This document shows positions 52,475 to 61,181 of a DNA stretch of 64,000 nt, piece after piece. The position numbers and the translations under genes are program-made. Below the pieces are notes generated by a model that saw only the letters and a program-made list of their open reading frames with translations, did not search any database and was not told the DNA's origin. Source of the stretch: Saprospiraceae bacterium UBA3362 (GTDB lineage: Bacteria > Bacteroidota > Bacteroidia > Chitinophagales > Saprospiraceae). The stretch is taken from positions 1 through 64,000 of the forward strand of contig DEQQ01000086.1 of assembly GCA_002360455.1 (NCBI GenBank), given 5' to 3'. Numbering within the stretch: the stretch's first letter is position 1; every line of letters starts with the position of its first letter.

Positions 52475-53905
52475 TTATTGAAAATTGTTATTCAGCTTTT
52501 TGTCATAGCTTATCTTTTTGAAGCTCAGATATTTTTTCTTTTGTATAAATAACTGAATTATTTTATTGGTTTCTATAGATCCATAATAGGGTTCGAGATA
52601 GTCCATTAGAGTTTCTGTATCTTGAATTTGGATATCTTTGTTGAGAAGAGCTGTTCCCTGGCAATAACCGTCTTTGACTAAGATCAATGCTTGTTCATCT
52701 TCGGTTCTGCCTACATCTGTCAAGAGGAAATCTGATTTGAAGATGGTGTTAATTTCATTCATGAGTTGATTGAATCGAAGCAAATATTCTTCAATGCTTT
52801 CTTTGCCAATGCATACTCCTTTGCATTTTCCAAATTGATAGGCGTTGCAGGGTTTATTGAATAATTTAGAACCCTGAAATGGTTCAGAACACAGTTCATA
52901 TTTTTCAATAAGATTGTTGATATACATTTGCCCTCCGCGTTTGGTCGCTATAAATGTTAGCACTTGTTCATAATCTTGTTGCTTTAGCCATTCGATTTGT
53001 TTGCAAGTAAGTTGTTTTAAACCATTGGGCAGTGTTTCTGCATAAATTGCAAACTTTCTGTTTTGTTTACGTAGAGCGCGATTGGCCTCAGGACTGTATT
53101 CTCTGATGTATTGAGCCTCCAATAAACAGGCTAAAAGTTCACTGCCTGTTAATTGAAAATCAATATGATGAACGGAGTGAAGCAGTTTTGTTGTTTTGGA
53201 ACCTGTGTCATTAAAATGTTGAATAATGCGTTCTTTGATATTGACACTCTTGCCGATATATACTATACGTTCGTCTTCAGTTTTCATAAAGTAAACCCCA
53301 CATTCTTCCGGCATTAGTTTAAGTTCATCCAAGCTCAAACCAGCGGGAAGTTTACTCTCGCTGATCAATGATTTAAGATTTTTATTGAGATTTTCGCCAT
53401 AAGGATTTGCTTTTAAAATTTCAATAAAAATCCGGACTGTCGCCAATGCATCATCATAAGCTCTATGACGGTGCAAGACTTCTATATTGAAATGCTTGAT
53501 GAGCCTATCAAGATTGTAAGTTTTAAGTTGAGGAAAAAATTTCTTACTTAGCTGAACAGTGCACAATTTTTTCATTGAAAAAGGAAAGCCAAGTCTAGCA
53601 AACTCTTCCTTTACAAAGGAATAATCGAACATTACATTGTGTGCAACAAAAATACAATCTTGAAGCAACAGAATAATATCTTTGGCAACTTCATAAAATC
53701 TCGGAGCTTCTTTGACCATTTCGTTAGTGATCCCTGTAAGTCTTGTAATTTCTAAAGGGACCGAGCGCTCCGGATTAATTAATGTGGAATAGCTCTGAAT
53801 GATTTGTTGATCTTGGATAATTATTGCAGCAAATTCTGTAATTTTGTCGTACGAAGCACGACCTCCTGTTGTTTCAATATCAATTATGGCAAATTTTTGT
53901 GGCAT
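52475..53905 (-). CDS. Exonuclease (DnaQ-type) fused to GIY-YIG nuclease
   Basis: The 476-residue protein has an N-terminal DEDDh 3'-5' exonuclease (about 5-165: AIIDIETTGGRASYD, AHNVMFDYSFVKEE, HRHRAYDDALAT) and a GIY-YIG domain (about 200-280: GVYFMKTEDERIVYIGKSVN, then KERIIQHFND) as in UvrC/Cho. A C-terminal part has a four-Cys stretch (NAYQFGKCKGVCIG). The arrangement is typical of a Bacteroidota repair protein analogous to Cho or to UvrC's N-terminal half. ATG 53905 is chosen; an in-frame ATG six codons earlier (53923) is possible. It overlaps the divergent neighbour's start. Confidence 0.9.
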   Translation of the reverse strand: MPQKFAIIDIETTGGRASYDKITEFAAIIIQDQQIIQSYSTLINPERSVPLEITRLTGITNEMVKEAPRFYEVAKDIILLLQDCIFVAHNVMFDYSFVKEEFARLGFPFSMKKLCTVQLSKKFFPQLKTYNLDRLIKHFNIEVLHRHRAYDDALATVRIFIEILKANPYGENLNKNLKSLISESKLPAGLSLDELKLMPEECGVYFMKTEDERIVYIGKSVNIKERIIQHFNDTGSKTTKLLHSVHHIDFQLTGSELLACLLEAQYIREYSPEANRALRKQNRKFAIYAETLPNGLKQLTCKQIEWLKQQDYEQVLTFIATKRGGQMYINNLIEKYELCSEPFQGSKLFNKPCNAYQFGKCKGVCIGKESIEEYLLRFNQLMNEINTIFKSDFLLTDVGRTEDEQALILVKDGYCQGTALLNKDIQIQDTETLMDYLEPYYGSIETNKIIQLFIQKKKYLSFKKISYDKKLNNNFQ

Positions 53906-55130
53906 GTATTTTGGGAAAAACAATAAGTATAAAACACAAACTTATTTTTTAAGTTTGATTTTTATTCTATCGTTGATGGAAATTTTTTCATTTGGCATGA
54001 AGCCCGGATGTAAACAACAAAAGCCGCTTAAATCCGGTAGCGAACAATTGGATTTGTATTTAAGCTTGCTTAAAGGAAGGAATGTCGCCGTAGTTTGCAA
54101 TCAAACCAGCAGAATAGGAAAAACTCACTTGGTTGACAGTTTGTTGAGCCGAGACGTTAGAATTGTCAAGTTGTTTGCTCCGGAGCACGGAATCCGTGGG
54201 CAGCAAGATGCAGGTGCTCATATAAAGAATCAATCTGATGCAAAAACCGGTTTGCCCATTTTATCTTTATACAGTTCCAAGAAGAAAAAACCGAGTCTCG
54301 AAGATTTGGCCGGTGTTGATTTAGTTTTGTTTGATATACAAGATGTGGGTGTTCGATTTTATACTTTTATTTCGAGTTTGCATTATGTAATGGAAGCTTG
54401 TGCAGAGCAAGGCAAGGAACTGATTGTACTGGACAGACCAAACCCCAACGGACATTATGTGGACGGACCTGTTTTAGATACAGCATTCAGGTCTTTTGTA
54501 GGTGTAGATCCCATTCCTATAGTTTATGGGATGACGATAGGCGAATTGGCAAAAATGATTCAGGGAGAACATTGGATCAATCGAGCTAAGGAATTGAAGC
54601 TTACAGTCATTCCTTGCAAGAATTATCATCATGAGCTCATGCTGGAGTTGCCCATAAAACCATCTCCGAATTTGCCAAATTCGAGAGCCGTATGGTTATA
54701 CCCTTCTTTGTGTTTTTTTGAAGGTACAGAAATCAGTTTGGGTCGTGGCACTGAGGCTCCATTTCAAATTTTTGGACATCCTAATTTGCTCATTAGAGAT
54801 AGTTCTTTTACTCCAATGGATAAAGAAGGAGCAATGAATCCTCCCCAAGAAGGAAAGAAATGTTTTGGGAGAAGTTTGAGATCATTTCCTGCTCAAAACA
54901 TATTCAATGAGAAAAAAATTCAATTAAGCTATTTGTTAGATGCATTTCAGAATTTTCCTAATAAAGATAGTTTCTTTCTCAGAACTCATTTTATAGATCA
55001 ATTGGCAGGAACAGATCAACTAAGAACAATGATTCTCAAAGGAGCCAAGGAAACCGAAATCAGAAAATCCTGGAGCAAGGGAATGGCTGACTTCAAAATG
55101 AAACGAAAAAAATATTTAATTTATCCTTAA
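53904..55130 (+). CDS. DUF1343 protein, exo-beta-N-acetylmuramidase NamZ-like
   Basis: The 408-residue protein has a signal peptide (about 5-28, ending FSFGMKPGC, possibly a lipobox) and DUF1343: LYLSLLKGRNVAVVCNQTSR, APEHGIRGQQDAGAHI, DIQDVGVRFYTFIS, VLDRPNPNG, FEGTEISLGRGTEAPFQIFG. NamZ enzymes release N-acetylmuramic acid from peptidoglycan ends. The frame is open 20 codons further upstream, but ATG 53904 gives a proper signal peptide. Its start overlaps that of the divergent nuclease gene. The C-terminal third is conserved. Confidence 0.88.
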   Translation: MYFGKNNKYKTQTYFLSLIFILSLMEIFSFGMKPGCKQQKPLKSGSEQLDLYLSLLKGRNVAVVCNQTSRIGKTHLVDSLLSRDVRIVKLFAPEHGIRGQQDAGAHIKNQSDAKTGLPILSLYSSKKKKPSLEDLAGVDLVLFDIQDVGVRFYTFISSLHYVMEACAEQGKELIVLDRPNPNGHYVDGPVLDTAFRSFVGVDPIPIVYGMTIGELAKMIQGEHWINRAKELKLTVIPCKNYHHELMLELPIKPSPNLPNSRAVWLYPSLCFFEGTEISLGRGTEAPFQIFGHPNLLIRDSSFTPMDKEGAMNPPQEGKKCFGRSLRSFPAQNIFNEKKIQLSYLLDAFQNFPNKDSFFLRTHFIDQLAGTDQLRTMILKGAKETEIRKSWSKGMADFKMKRKKYLIYP

Positions 55131-55156
55131 GAAATCTTGATTGTAGCTTGTTTTTT

Positions 55157-56296
55157 TTATTCTTGATTGGGCAATAGTTTTTTAAGAACAAGGATCAATT
55201 GATCTATTTCAACTTTTGTGTTATTGTATGCAAAAGAAATTCTTATACTTCTTCCATCGCTATCAGGTTTTAATTGCTGCATTACATGGGATTTCTTTTC
55301 TGCTCCGGAGCTGCAAGCGCTGCCTCCTGACACAGAAATTCCATGAATGTCAAGGTTGATCAACAACATTTCTATACCGGAAAAACTTGGACAATGGAAT
55401 GTCAATATTTTAGGATGAGTTGTTTCTTTGGTTCCAAAGAATTCCAATTGAGGAAAATGCTGCGAGAGTTGTTGTTTGCAATATTGGTTTAAAAACTCCA
55501 AATGCGTCAATATCGAATTCTTGTTTTGATGAATGAGCTCAAGCGCTTTTGTAAGTCCGGCAATTCCAATTGTATTTTCCGTGCCAGATCTCATATTGCG
55601 TTCTTGTCCACCACCATGAATCAAGGCTTGATGAAGTCCGGGTTCTTTGAAGTAAACAAATCCAATTCCTTTAGGGCCATGAAACTTATGAGCTGAACCA
55701 CAAAAGAAATCAATACCAAGTTCTTCTGCATTCATGGGCATTAGCCCAATACTTTGTGTGGTATCCGAATGAAAATAGGCTGAATGTAGCTTGCATATCT
55801 TAGCTATAATGCTAAGGTCATGAACACTTCCAAGTTCATTATTGAGCTGCATTAGAGAGACTAATTTTTTTTCATGATCATTGCTTAATTTACTTTCCAA
55901 TTCTTCATAATCAATGATTCCTGCATTGGTTACAGAAATGAATTGAATTTTAAAATTAAATTTTTTTTGAAGCTCAGACAATGGATTAAGAATGCAAGGA
56001 TGTTCAATATATGTTGTGTAAACAGTTTTAATTTGCTGCAATTCGATTACAGATCGAAGGATCATGTTGTTAGCTTCTGTTCCTCCGGAAGTAAAATAAA
56101 TTTGGCCGGGACTGCAATGCAGTATGTCGCTTATTTTTCTCCTTGATTCTTCGATTAAATTTCTAGCACGCACACCATCTTGGTGAATGGAAGAAGGATT
56201 GCCAAAGATCGAAATAGAAGTTTCATACATGGTTTGAGCCACCTCGGGATGCAAAGCTGTCGTGGCTGCATTGTCCAAATAAATTCTTTGTTTCAT
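55157..56296 (-). CDS. Cysteine desulfurase
   Basis: The 379-residue PLP enzyme has FTSGGTEANNMIL (about 68-80), HSDTTQSIG, SAHKFHGPKGIGF with the PLP lysine (K204), and SVSGGSACSSGAEKKSH with the active-site cysteine (C328). This is the IscS/NifS group I pattern with a long Cys loop. It provides sulfur for Fe-S clusters and thiolated tRNA. No iscU or regulator lies next to it; it overlaps glmM by 4 bases. Confidence 0.93.
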   Translation of the reverse strand: MKQRIYLDNAATTALHPEVAQTMYETSISIFGNPSSIHQDGVRARNLIEESRRKISDILHCSPGQIYFTSGGTEANNMILRSVIELQQIKTVYTTYIEHPCILNPLSELQKKFNFKIQFISVTNAGIIDYEELESKLSNDHEKKLVSLMQLNNELGSVHDLSIIAKICKLHSAYFHSDTTQSIGLMPMNAEELGIDFFCGSAHKFHGPKGIGFVYFKEPGLHQALIHGGGQERNMRSGTENTIGIAGLTKALELIHQNKNSILTHLEFLNQYCKQQLSQHFPQLEFFGTKETTHPKILTFHCPSFSGIEMLLINLDIHGISVSGGSACSSGAEKKSHVMQQLKPDSDGRSIRISFAYNNTKVEIDQLILVLKKLLPNQE

Positions 56297-57669
56297 GCAC
56301 GAAAATCTGATATTTTGATTTTAATTTGGTCCACTAGATCTTTTGCCAATGGTTCCGAAAGTGCTTCCGAATAGATTCTAATAATGGGTTCTGTATTGGA
56401 TTTTCTCAGATGCAACCATGAATCTTTAAAGTCTATTTTCAATCCATCAATGGTGTTGATTTGTTCTGAGCTATACTCATTTATTAAATAGCTTATTAGT
56501 TGATTGTAATCAAGAGATGGGTCCAGCTCCATTTTATCTTTGTACATAAAATACTGAGTGTATCTTGATTTTAGTTGAGATAAATTCAGATTAGATTCGG
56601 CAAGATAGGATAATAAAAGAGAGATTCCTACAAGTGCATCGCGGCCGTAATGCAGCTCCGGATAGATAATGCCTCCGTTCCCTTCGCCACCAATCACCGC
56701 ATTTGTCTCTTTCATTAATTTTACCACATGGGCTTCGCCGACTGCAGAAGCAGAATAGGATTGATTATAACTAGCTGTAAGATCACGCAAAGCTCGAGAT
56801 GAGGATAAATTGGAAACAGTGTTTCCCGGAGTTTTGGAAAGGATATAATCCGCTACAGCGACCAAAGTATATTCTTCTCCAAAATAATTTCCTTGTTCGT
56901 CAATTAGAGCAAGTCTGTCTACATCGGGGTCTATTGCTATACCGATGCATTTTTCTTTTTTACACAGTTGGATCAAGTCTGTAAGATGAGATGGCAAAGG
57001 CTCAGGATTGTGAGCAAAATCTCCGGAAACAGTTTCATTGATCAAGCTAAAATCGCAATGCAAAGCATTCATTAATTTTGGAATTGCAATGGCTCCGGTG
57101 CTGTTGATGCAATCCACGATGACTTTAAATTTTTTGGATTGGATTTTATTTTTTAACACCAACGGCAATTGGAGAATCTGAGCAATATGAGAATCTACAC
57201 TCTGATCCCAGGCCCTTATTTTTCCTAGTTTATCTATCTGAGAAAACTGTACAGTATCAGATTGGGATAATTTGACAATCTCTTCACCATCTTGAGCTGA
57301 CAGAAATTCACCTTGAGCATTGAGCAATTTTAATGCGTTCCATTCTTTTGGATTATGACTTGCAGTAAGGATTATTCCGCCGTCCAATTTTTCGGTAATA
57401 ACGGCCATTTCAATAGAAGGAGTTGTGCTCCATCCGGCATCTATTAAATCTATCCCGAGAGCTTGTAGAGTTCTTATCACAAGATCGGAGACCATAGGAC
57501 CGGAGATTCTACCGTCTCGGCCTATGATAATTTTTGGATTGGATGTTTTTTGTTTAATAAAACTTCCGTAGGCAGTAGCAAATTTTACAATATCTATGGG
57601 TGTTAGATTAGACCCCACAGATCCACCGATTGTGCCACGAATACCGGAAACAGAAACGATAAGACTCAT
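56293..57669 (-). CDS. glmM: Phosphoglucosamine mutase
   Basis: The 458-residue alpha-D-phosphohexomutase has the phosphoserine loop TASHNPKEWNALKLLN (catalytic Ser104), the metal loop IAIDPDVDRLALID, the sugar loop VGEAHVVKLMKETNAVIGGEGNGG and the phosphate-binding RKSNTEPIIRIY at the C-terminus. GlmM converts glucosamine-6-P to glucosamine-1-P for cell-wall precursors, but PNGM/PMM specificity cannot be excluded. Its length is near normal. The csd gene overlaps its stop. Confidence 0.9.
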   Translation of the reverse strand: MSLIVSVSGIRGTIGGSVGSNLTPIDIVKFATAYGSFIKQKTSNPKIIIGRDGRISGPMVSDLVIRTLQALGIDLIDAGWSTTPSIEMAVITEKLDGGIILTASHNPKEWNALKLLNAQGEFLSAQDGEEIVKLSQSDTVQFSQIDKLGKIRAWDQSVDSHIAQILQLPLVLKNKIQSKKFKVIVDCINSTGAIAIPKLMNALHCDFSLINETVSGDFAHNPEPLPSHLTDLIQLCKKEKCIGIAIDPDVDRLALIDEQGNYFGEEYTLVAVADYILSKTPGNTVSNLSSSRALRDLTASYNQSYSASAVGEAHVVKLMKETNAVIGGEGNGGIIYPELHYGRDALVGISLLLSYLAESNLNLSQLKSRYTQYFMYKDKMELDPSLDYNQLISYLINEYSSEQINTIDGLKIDFKDSWLHLRKSNTEPIIRIYSEALSEPLAKDLVDQIKIKISDFRA

Positions 57670-57912
57670 AACAATTGAAGGAGAACTTTATTGACCAAAT
57701 TGGATAAACATTATTTTTCAAAAACTAAAAACAGTTTCATCAATTATCTAAAACTGAATTCATAAATTAACAGAGATTCTAAAGGTTTGTTTCTGTTTTA
57801 AAGAGAAAATAGCTATCTTTCCCGGTAAAATAAATATTCCTGAATCTTTTTTTTGATTTGATTGGGTTATGATCAAATCGCAATTGGAAGAATCTTGACA
57901 AGCTGTCACTTT

Positions 57913-58473
57913 ATGGATTATATACTGGAATTGGATCATCAATGGTTTCTATGGCTGCAAGAACATTGCAGAGGTTCTTGGATAGACTATTTCTATGCTT
58001 TGTGGCGTGATAAATTATTTTGGACTCCCTTGTATTTAATGTTGATTTTTAATCTTATTTTGATCTATCGAAATCAGTTTTGGAGATGCTTGATTTTAAT
58101 CATCTTGACCATTACTCTTTCCGATCAGATTTCATCTACATTGATCAAAAAGACAGTAAAACGGGCAAGGCCTTGTAATGAAGTCAATTTTAATGAACAA
58201 TTTGAGCCAATCATACAGTGTAGTTCTGCATATAGTTTCCCTTCCTCCCATGCATGCAATCACATGGCATTAGCAAGTTTATTGTGGTTTAGTTTTGCTA
58301 CAGTTTTAGGCACCTGGACCTGGTTGTTGTTTTTATGGGCACTGAGCATTGGCTTCGCCCAGATTATGGTTGGAGTCCATTTTCCTGTCGATGTGCTTGC
58401 CGGCAGCATAATAGGATTATCCGTCGGGTGGATAATCAGCAGATGGATAAAACCTTTATTGTTTAAGGTTTGA
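57913..58473 (+). CDS. Phosphatase PAP2 family protein
   Basis: The 186-residue membrane protein has five to six helices and the three PAP2 motifs: KKTVKRARPCNE (C1), SFPSSHACNH (C2, PSSH) and GFAQIMVGVHFPVDVLAG (C3). In C3 the normal Arg before the conserved His is Gln (AQ instead of SR). Members dephosphorylate undecaprenyl pyrophosphate or lipid phosphates. An upstream TTG frame adds 17 residues; ATG 57913 is preferred. It overlaps the 3' end of the convergent protease gene by 11 bases. Confidence 0.88.
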   Translation: MDYILELDHQWFLWLQEHCRGSWIDYFYALWRDKLFWTPLYLMLIFNLILIYRNQFWRCLILIILTITLSDQISSTLIKKTVKRARPCNEVNFNEQFEPIIQCSSAYSFPSSHACNHMALASLLWFSFATVLGTWTWLLFLWALSIGFAQIMVGVHFPVDVLAGSIIGLSVGWIISRWIKPLLFKV

Positions 58474-60193
58474 TAATTTTATCCTGTTCCACTTTGACAG
58501 GATTTATATTGTTATCTGTTGATTTTATTTTCTTCTTACCCTTTGTTTGAATGGCGAGTTGAACCGCTTTTTCGGCATTGATCACTCCTCCGGTATTACA
58601 CAATTCCTTCATGTAAACCAAATCTCTCACTTGAGGTCTAAAGACTTTTTCGTCAATAGGAGAAACCGAAGATTTTAGTACCGAAATTACTTGTTTTGCT
58701 GTCAATTCAGGAAAGTATGATCTCACTATAGCTGCAACACCGGCCGCAATTGGACTGGCCATGGAAGTGCCCTGAAGATTTTGATAACCATTGTCAGTTA
58801 CAGTGGAATAAATGGCCACGCCCGGAGAAAATAGGTCTACATCTTTTTTGCCATAGTTTGAAAAAGTTGCTATTGAATTGGGAGCAGATTGAAATGAAAG
58901 AGCACCTATCTCTAACCAATTTTTTGCCAAGTTTTTACCAAAGAATTTTTTCTTTTGGAATTTTCTATTTGGGAAATTGCTGTTGTGATCATTATCCGAG
59001 GCGCCATTTCCTGCAGCATGAACGAGAAGTACGTCTTTGGATTCTGCATATTTCACTGCCTCATCGATCAAATGTTTTTGTGGAGAGTAAGCTTTGCCAA
59101 AACTCATATTGATGATGCTGGCACCGTTATCTACAGCATAGCGGATTGCATTGGCAATATCCTTATCGTGTTCGTCTCCATCAGGCACACAACGAACCGA
59201 CATTATTTTTACATGATCTGCTACACCTTGCATGCCGAGATTATTCTTTCTTGAAGCAGCAATCAATCCTGCAACATGAGTGCCGTGTGTGGCATCGGGG
59301 CCTTCTACATCATTATTGCCATAATATCTAAAATTCTCATCAGTGTTCTGATCTCCTATCAATTTTCTGGCATCAAAATCAGGATTAAAATGATATTGAT
59401 AATCAGCGACCATATCTTTTGTAGAATTATCAAAATCTTCAAAAATTAAATCTTGAATTTCTTTACTTGTTTTTACATTGGGAACCTGAAGCTTTACTTC
59501 TTTGATAATATTACCTGCAGCAACCAAAAATTCATTATTAGATTGAGTTAATTTTTCAATGGTCTCATCATCCAATTCTTTACCATTGAGTTCTTTGTCC
59601 AAAGCTTCAAATGTTTTGCTAATCATAGTTTTGGTAAGATCGGCTTCTGCTAATGTGGTTTGAGCTTGTTGTCTTTTGGTTTCAGTATCTTCTTTAAGTT
59701 TTAAATATTCATTATATTCTTTTTTTTGAGATTTTGTAAGTTTTGTTGGATCTGCATTGTCATATTTATATCTCATTTTGGCGTATATTCTCGTAGCCTC
59801 ATAATTATCGGAGTTTATATTTTCTCCTTTAGAATTTCCTAGAAAATTCCAGCCGTGAACGTCATCGATATATCCATTTCCATCGTCATCTTTTCCATTA
59901 TTTGGTATTTCTCCGGGATTGGTCCAAATATTATCTTTTAGATCTTCATGATCTATTTCCACTCCGGAGTCCAAAACGGCTACTACGATGGTTTTAGGTT
60001 TTCTGTTTTTTAAAATTTGTAAGGCTTTCTCGGAGCTTACTCCGTGATACTTGTCGGATTTAAAGTCAAGTTGATGCCAGTTTTTTGGAAGTGCCCCATC
60101 TTGTCCGTAGATTGAATTAAAAACAAGCAAATTGAAAATAATTAACAATGAGCTTAATTGCTTAATTGCCAATAGGTTGATAGATTTATACAT
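58463..60193 (-). CDS. Secreted subtilisin-like serine protease (S8)
   Basis: The 576-residue protein has a signal peptide (to about residue 30, SIYGQ) and the S8 triad: VAVLDSGVEI (Asp75), ATHGTHVAGL (His303) and GTSMASPIAAG (Ser477), plus the oxyanion Asn396 in AAGNG. Between Asp75 and His303 is an insert of about 190 residues (about 110-295), helical and rich in charged residues (KLTKSQKKEYNEYLKLKEDT), far longer than in subtilisin. The C-terminus has no T9SS sorting domain; it ends in a Lys-rich tail. It should act in the periplasm or outside. Confidence 0.92.
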   Translation of the reverse strand: MYKSINLLAIKQLSSLLIIFNLLVFNSIYGQDGALPKNWHQLDFKSDKYHGVSSEKALQILKNRKPKTIVVAVLDSGVEIDHEDLKDNIWTNPGEIPNNGKDDDGNGYIDDVHGWNFLGNSKGENINSDNYEATRIYAKMRYKYDNADPTKLTKSQKKEYNEYLKLKEDTETKRQQAQTTLAEADLTKTMISKTFEALDKELNGKELDDETIEKLTQSNNEFLVAAGNIIKEVKLQVPNVKTSKEIQDLIFEDFDNSTKDMVADYQYHFNPDFDARKLIGDQNTDENFRYYGNNDVEGPDATHGTHVAGLIAASRKNNLGMQGVADHVKIMSVRCVPDGDEHDKDIANAIRYAVDNGASIINMSFGKAYSPQKHLIDEAVKYAESKDVLLVHAAGNGASDNDHNSNFPNRKFQKKKFFGKNLAKNWLEIGALSFQSAPNSIATFSNYGKKDVDLFSPGVAIYSTVTDNGYQNLQGTSMASPIAAGVAAIVRSYFPELTAKQVISVLKSSVSPIDEKVFRPQVRDLVYMKELCNTGGVINAEKAVQLAIQTKGKKKIKSTDNNINPVKVEQDKIIKP

Positions 60194-60331
60194 AGTTAAT
60201 TGTATTCTAATTGTTTATTTATATTAAAAAAATTTTATATTTGAGCAAAATTAGTAGAATAATTCCCATTTTCTAAAATTATTTTTTTCGAAACGGTGAT
60301 TTTTTCATTTTACTAACGTCTTATCAGTTTT

Positions 60332-61168
60332 ATGAGGTATTTTTCCTTAGTCTTTTTTTTATTGTCAATGGGTTTGAGCCTATCCTCTCAAACGATGGAT
60401 GTGGGATTTGGTTTTGGGGGAAGCAATTATTCAGGTGATCTTACGCCCACAACAAGCAGTGTATTGAAAGGAAGTTCCTGGACGGGTTTATTGCAGAGTC
60501 GAATGTCTATCAGCTCCTCGATTTCATTTAAAATTCAATACCAGTTTCTCAATGTCAGTGCAGATGATCGAGATGGGAATCAATCCTATCAATCTTTTAG
60601 AGATCTGAGATTTCGGAGCAGCATCCATGAATTGGCTTTATTAGGTCAGTTAGATCCATTGGTGTTGTTAACAAAAACAGCACGAAGAAATCAATTTTAC
60701 CTTACTGCAGGATATGGATTTTTTGTTTTTAAGCCGGAAGCTGAATTTCAAGGTGAAACCTACAGTTTGCGCGAATTGGGAACAGAAGGTCAGGGATTAA
60801 AAGGGTATCCGGATTTTTACAGTTTGAAGTCTCATGCCCTTATCATGGGATTTGGTTATCGCTATATTATAAGTTCGAAATGGTCAATTGGTGTGGAATA
60901 TTTGACACGAAAAACACAGACTGATTATTTGGATGATCTCTCAACAGATTATGTTGACTATGATATATTAAAAGAGCAACGTGGAATTGCTGCAGCCGAG
61001 CTCGGAAACAAAAATAGAATTCAACACAAATCTCAAAGAGCTAATCCACTGGATAGAGATTGGTATAATTCATTAGCCATTTTGGTGGCATACAATTTTA
61101 GCAAAGAGAAAGAGACTCTTACACCTTATAAGAAGCGGAAAAAGAATGTATCTTGCCCTAAATTTTAG
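60332..61168 (+). CDS. DUF6089-type outer-membrane protein
   Basis: The 278-residue exported protein has a signal peptide (MRYFSLVFFLLSMGLSLSSQ) and a pattern of alternating beta strands: VGFGFGGSNYSGDLTPT, IKIQYQFLNV-like strands, the RSSIHELALLGQLD segment and YLTRKTQTDYLDDLSTDYVD, typical of the DUF6089 family found beside housekeeping genes in Bacteroidota. Function is unknown. RecQ starts 13 bases after the stop. Confidence 0.8.
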   Translation: MRYFSLVFFLLSMGLSLSSQTMDVGFGFGGSNYSGDLTPTTSSVLKGSSWTGLLQSRMSISSSISFKIQYQFLNVSADDRDGNQSYQSFRDLRFRSSIHELALLGQLDPLVLLTKTARRNQFYLTAGYGFFVFKPEAEFQGETYSLRELGTEGQGLKGYPDFYSLKSHALIMGFGYRYIISSKWSIGVEYLTRKTQTDYLDDLSTDYVDYDILKEQRGIAAAELGNKNRIQHKSQRANPLDRDWYNSLAILVAYNFSKEKETLTPYKKRKKNVSCPKF

Positions 61169-61181
61169 TTAATATCAATTC

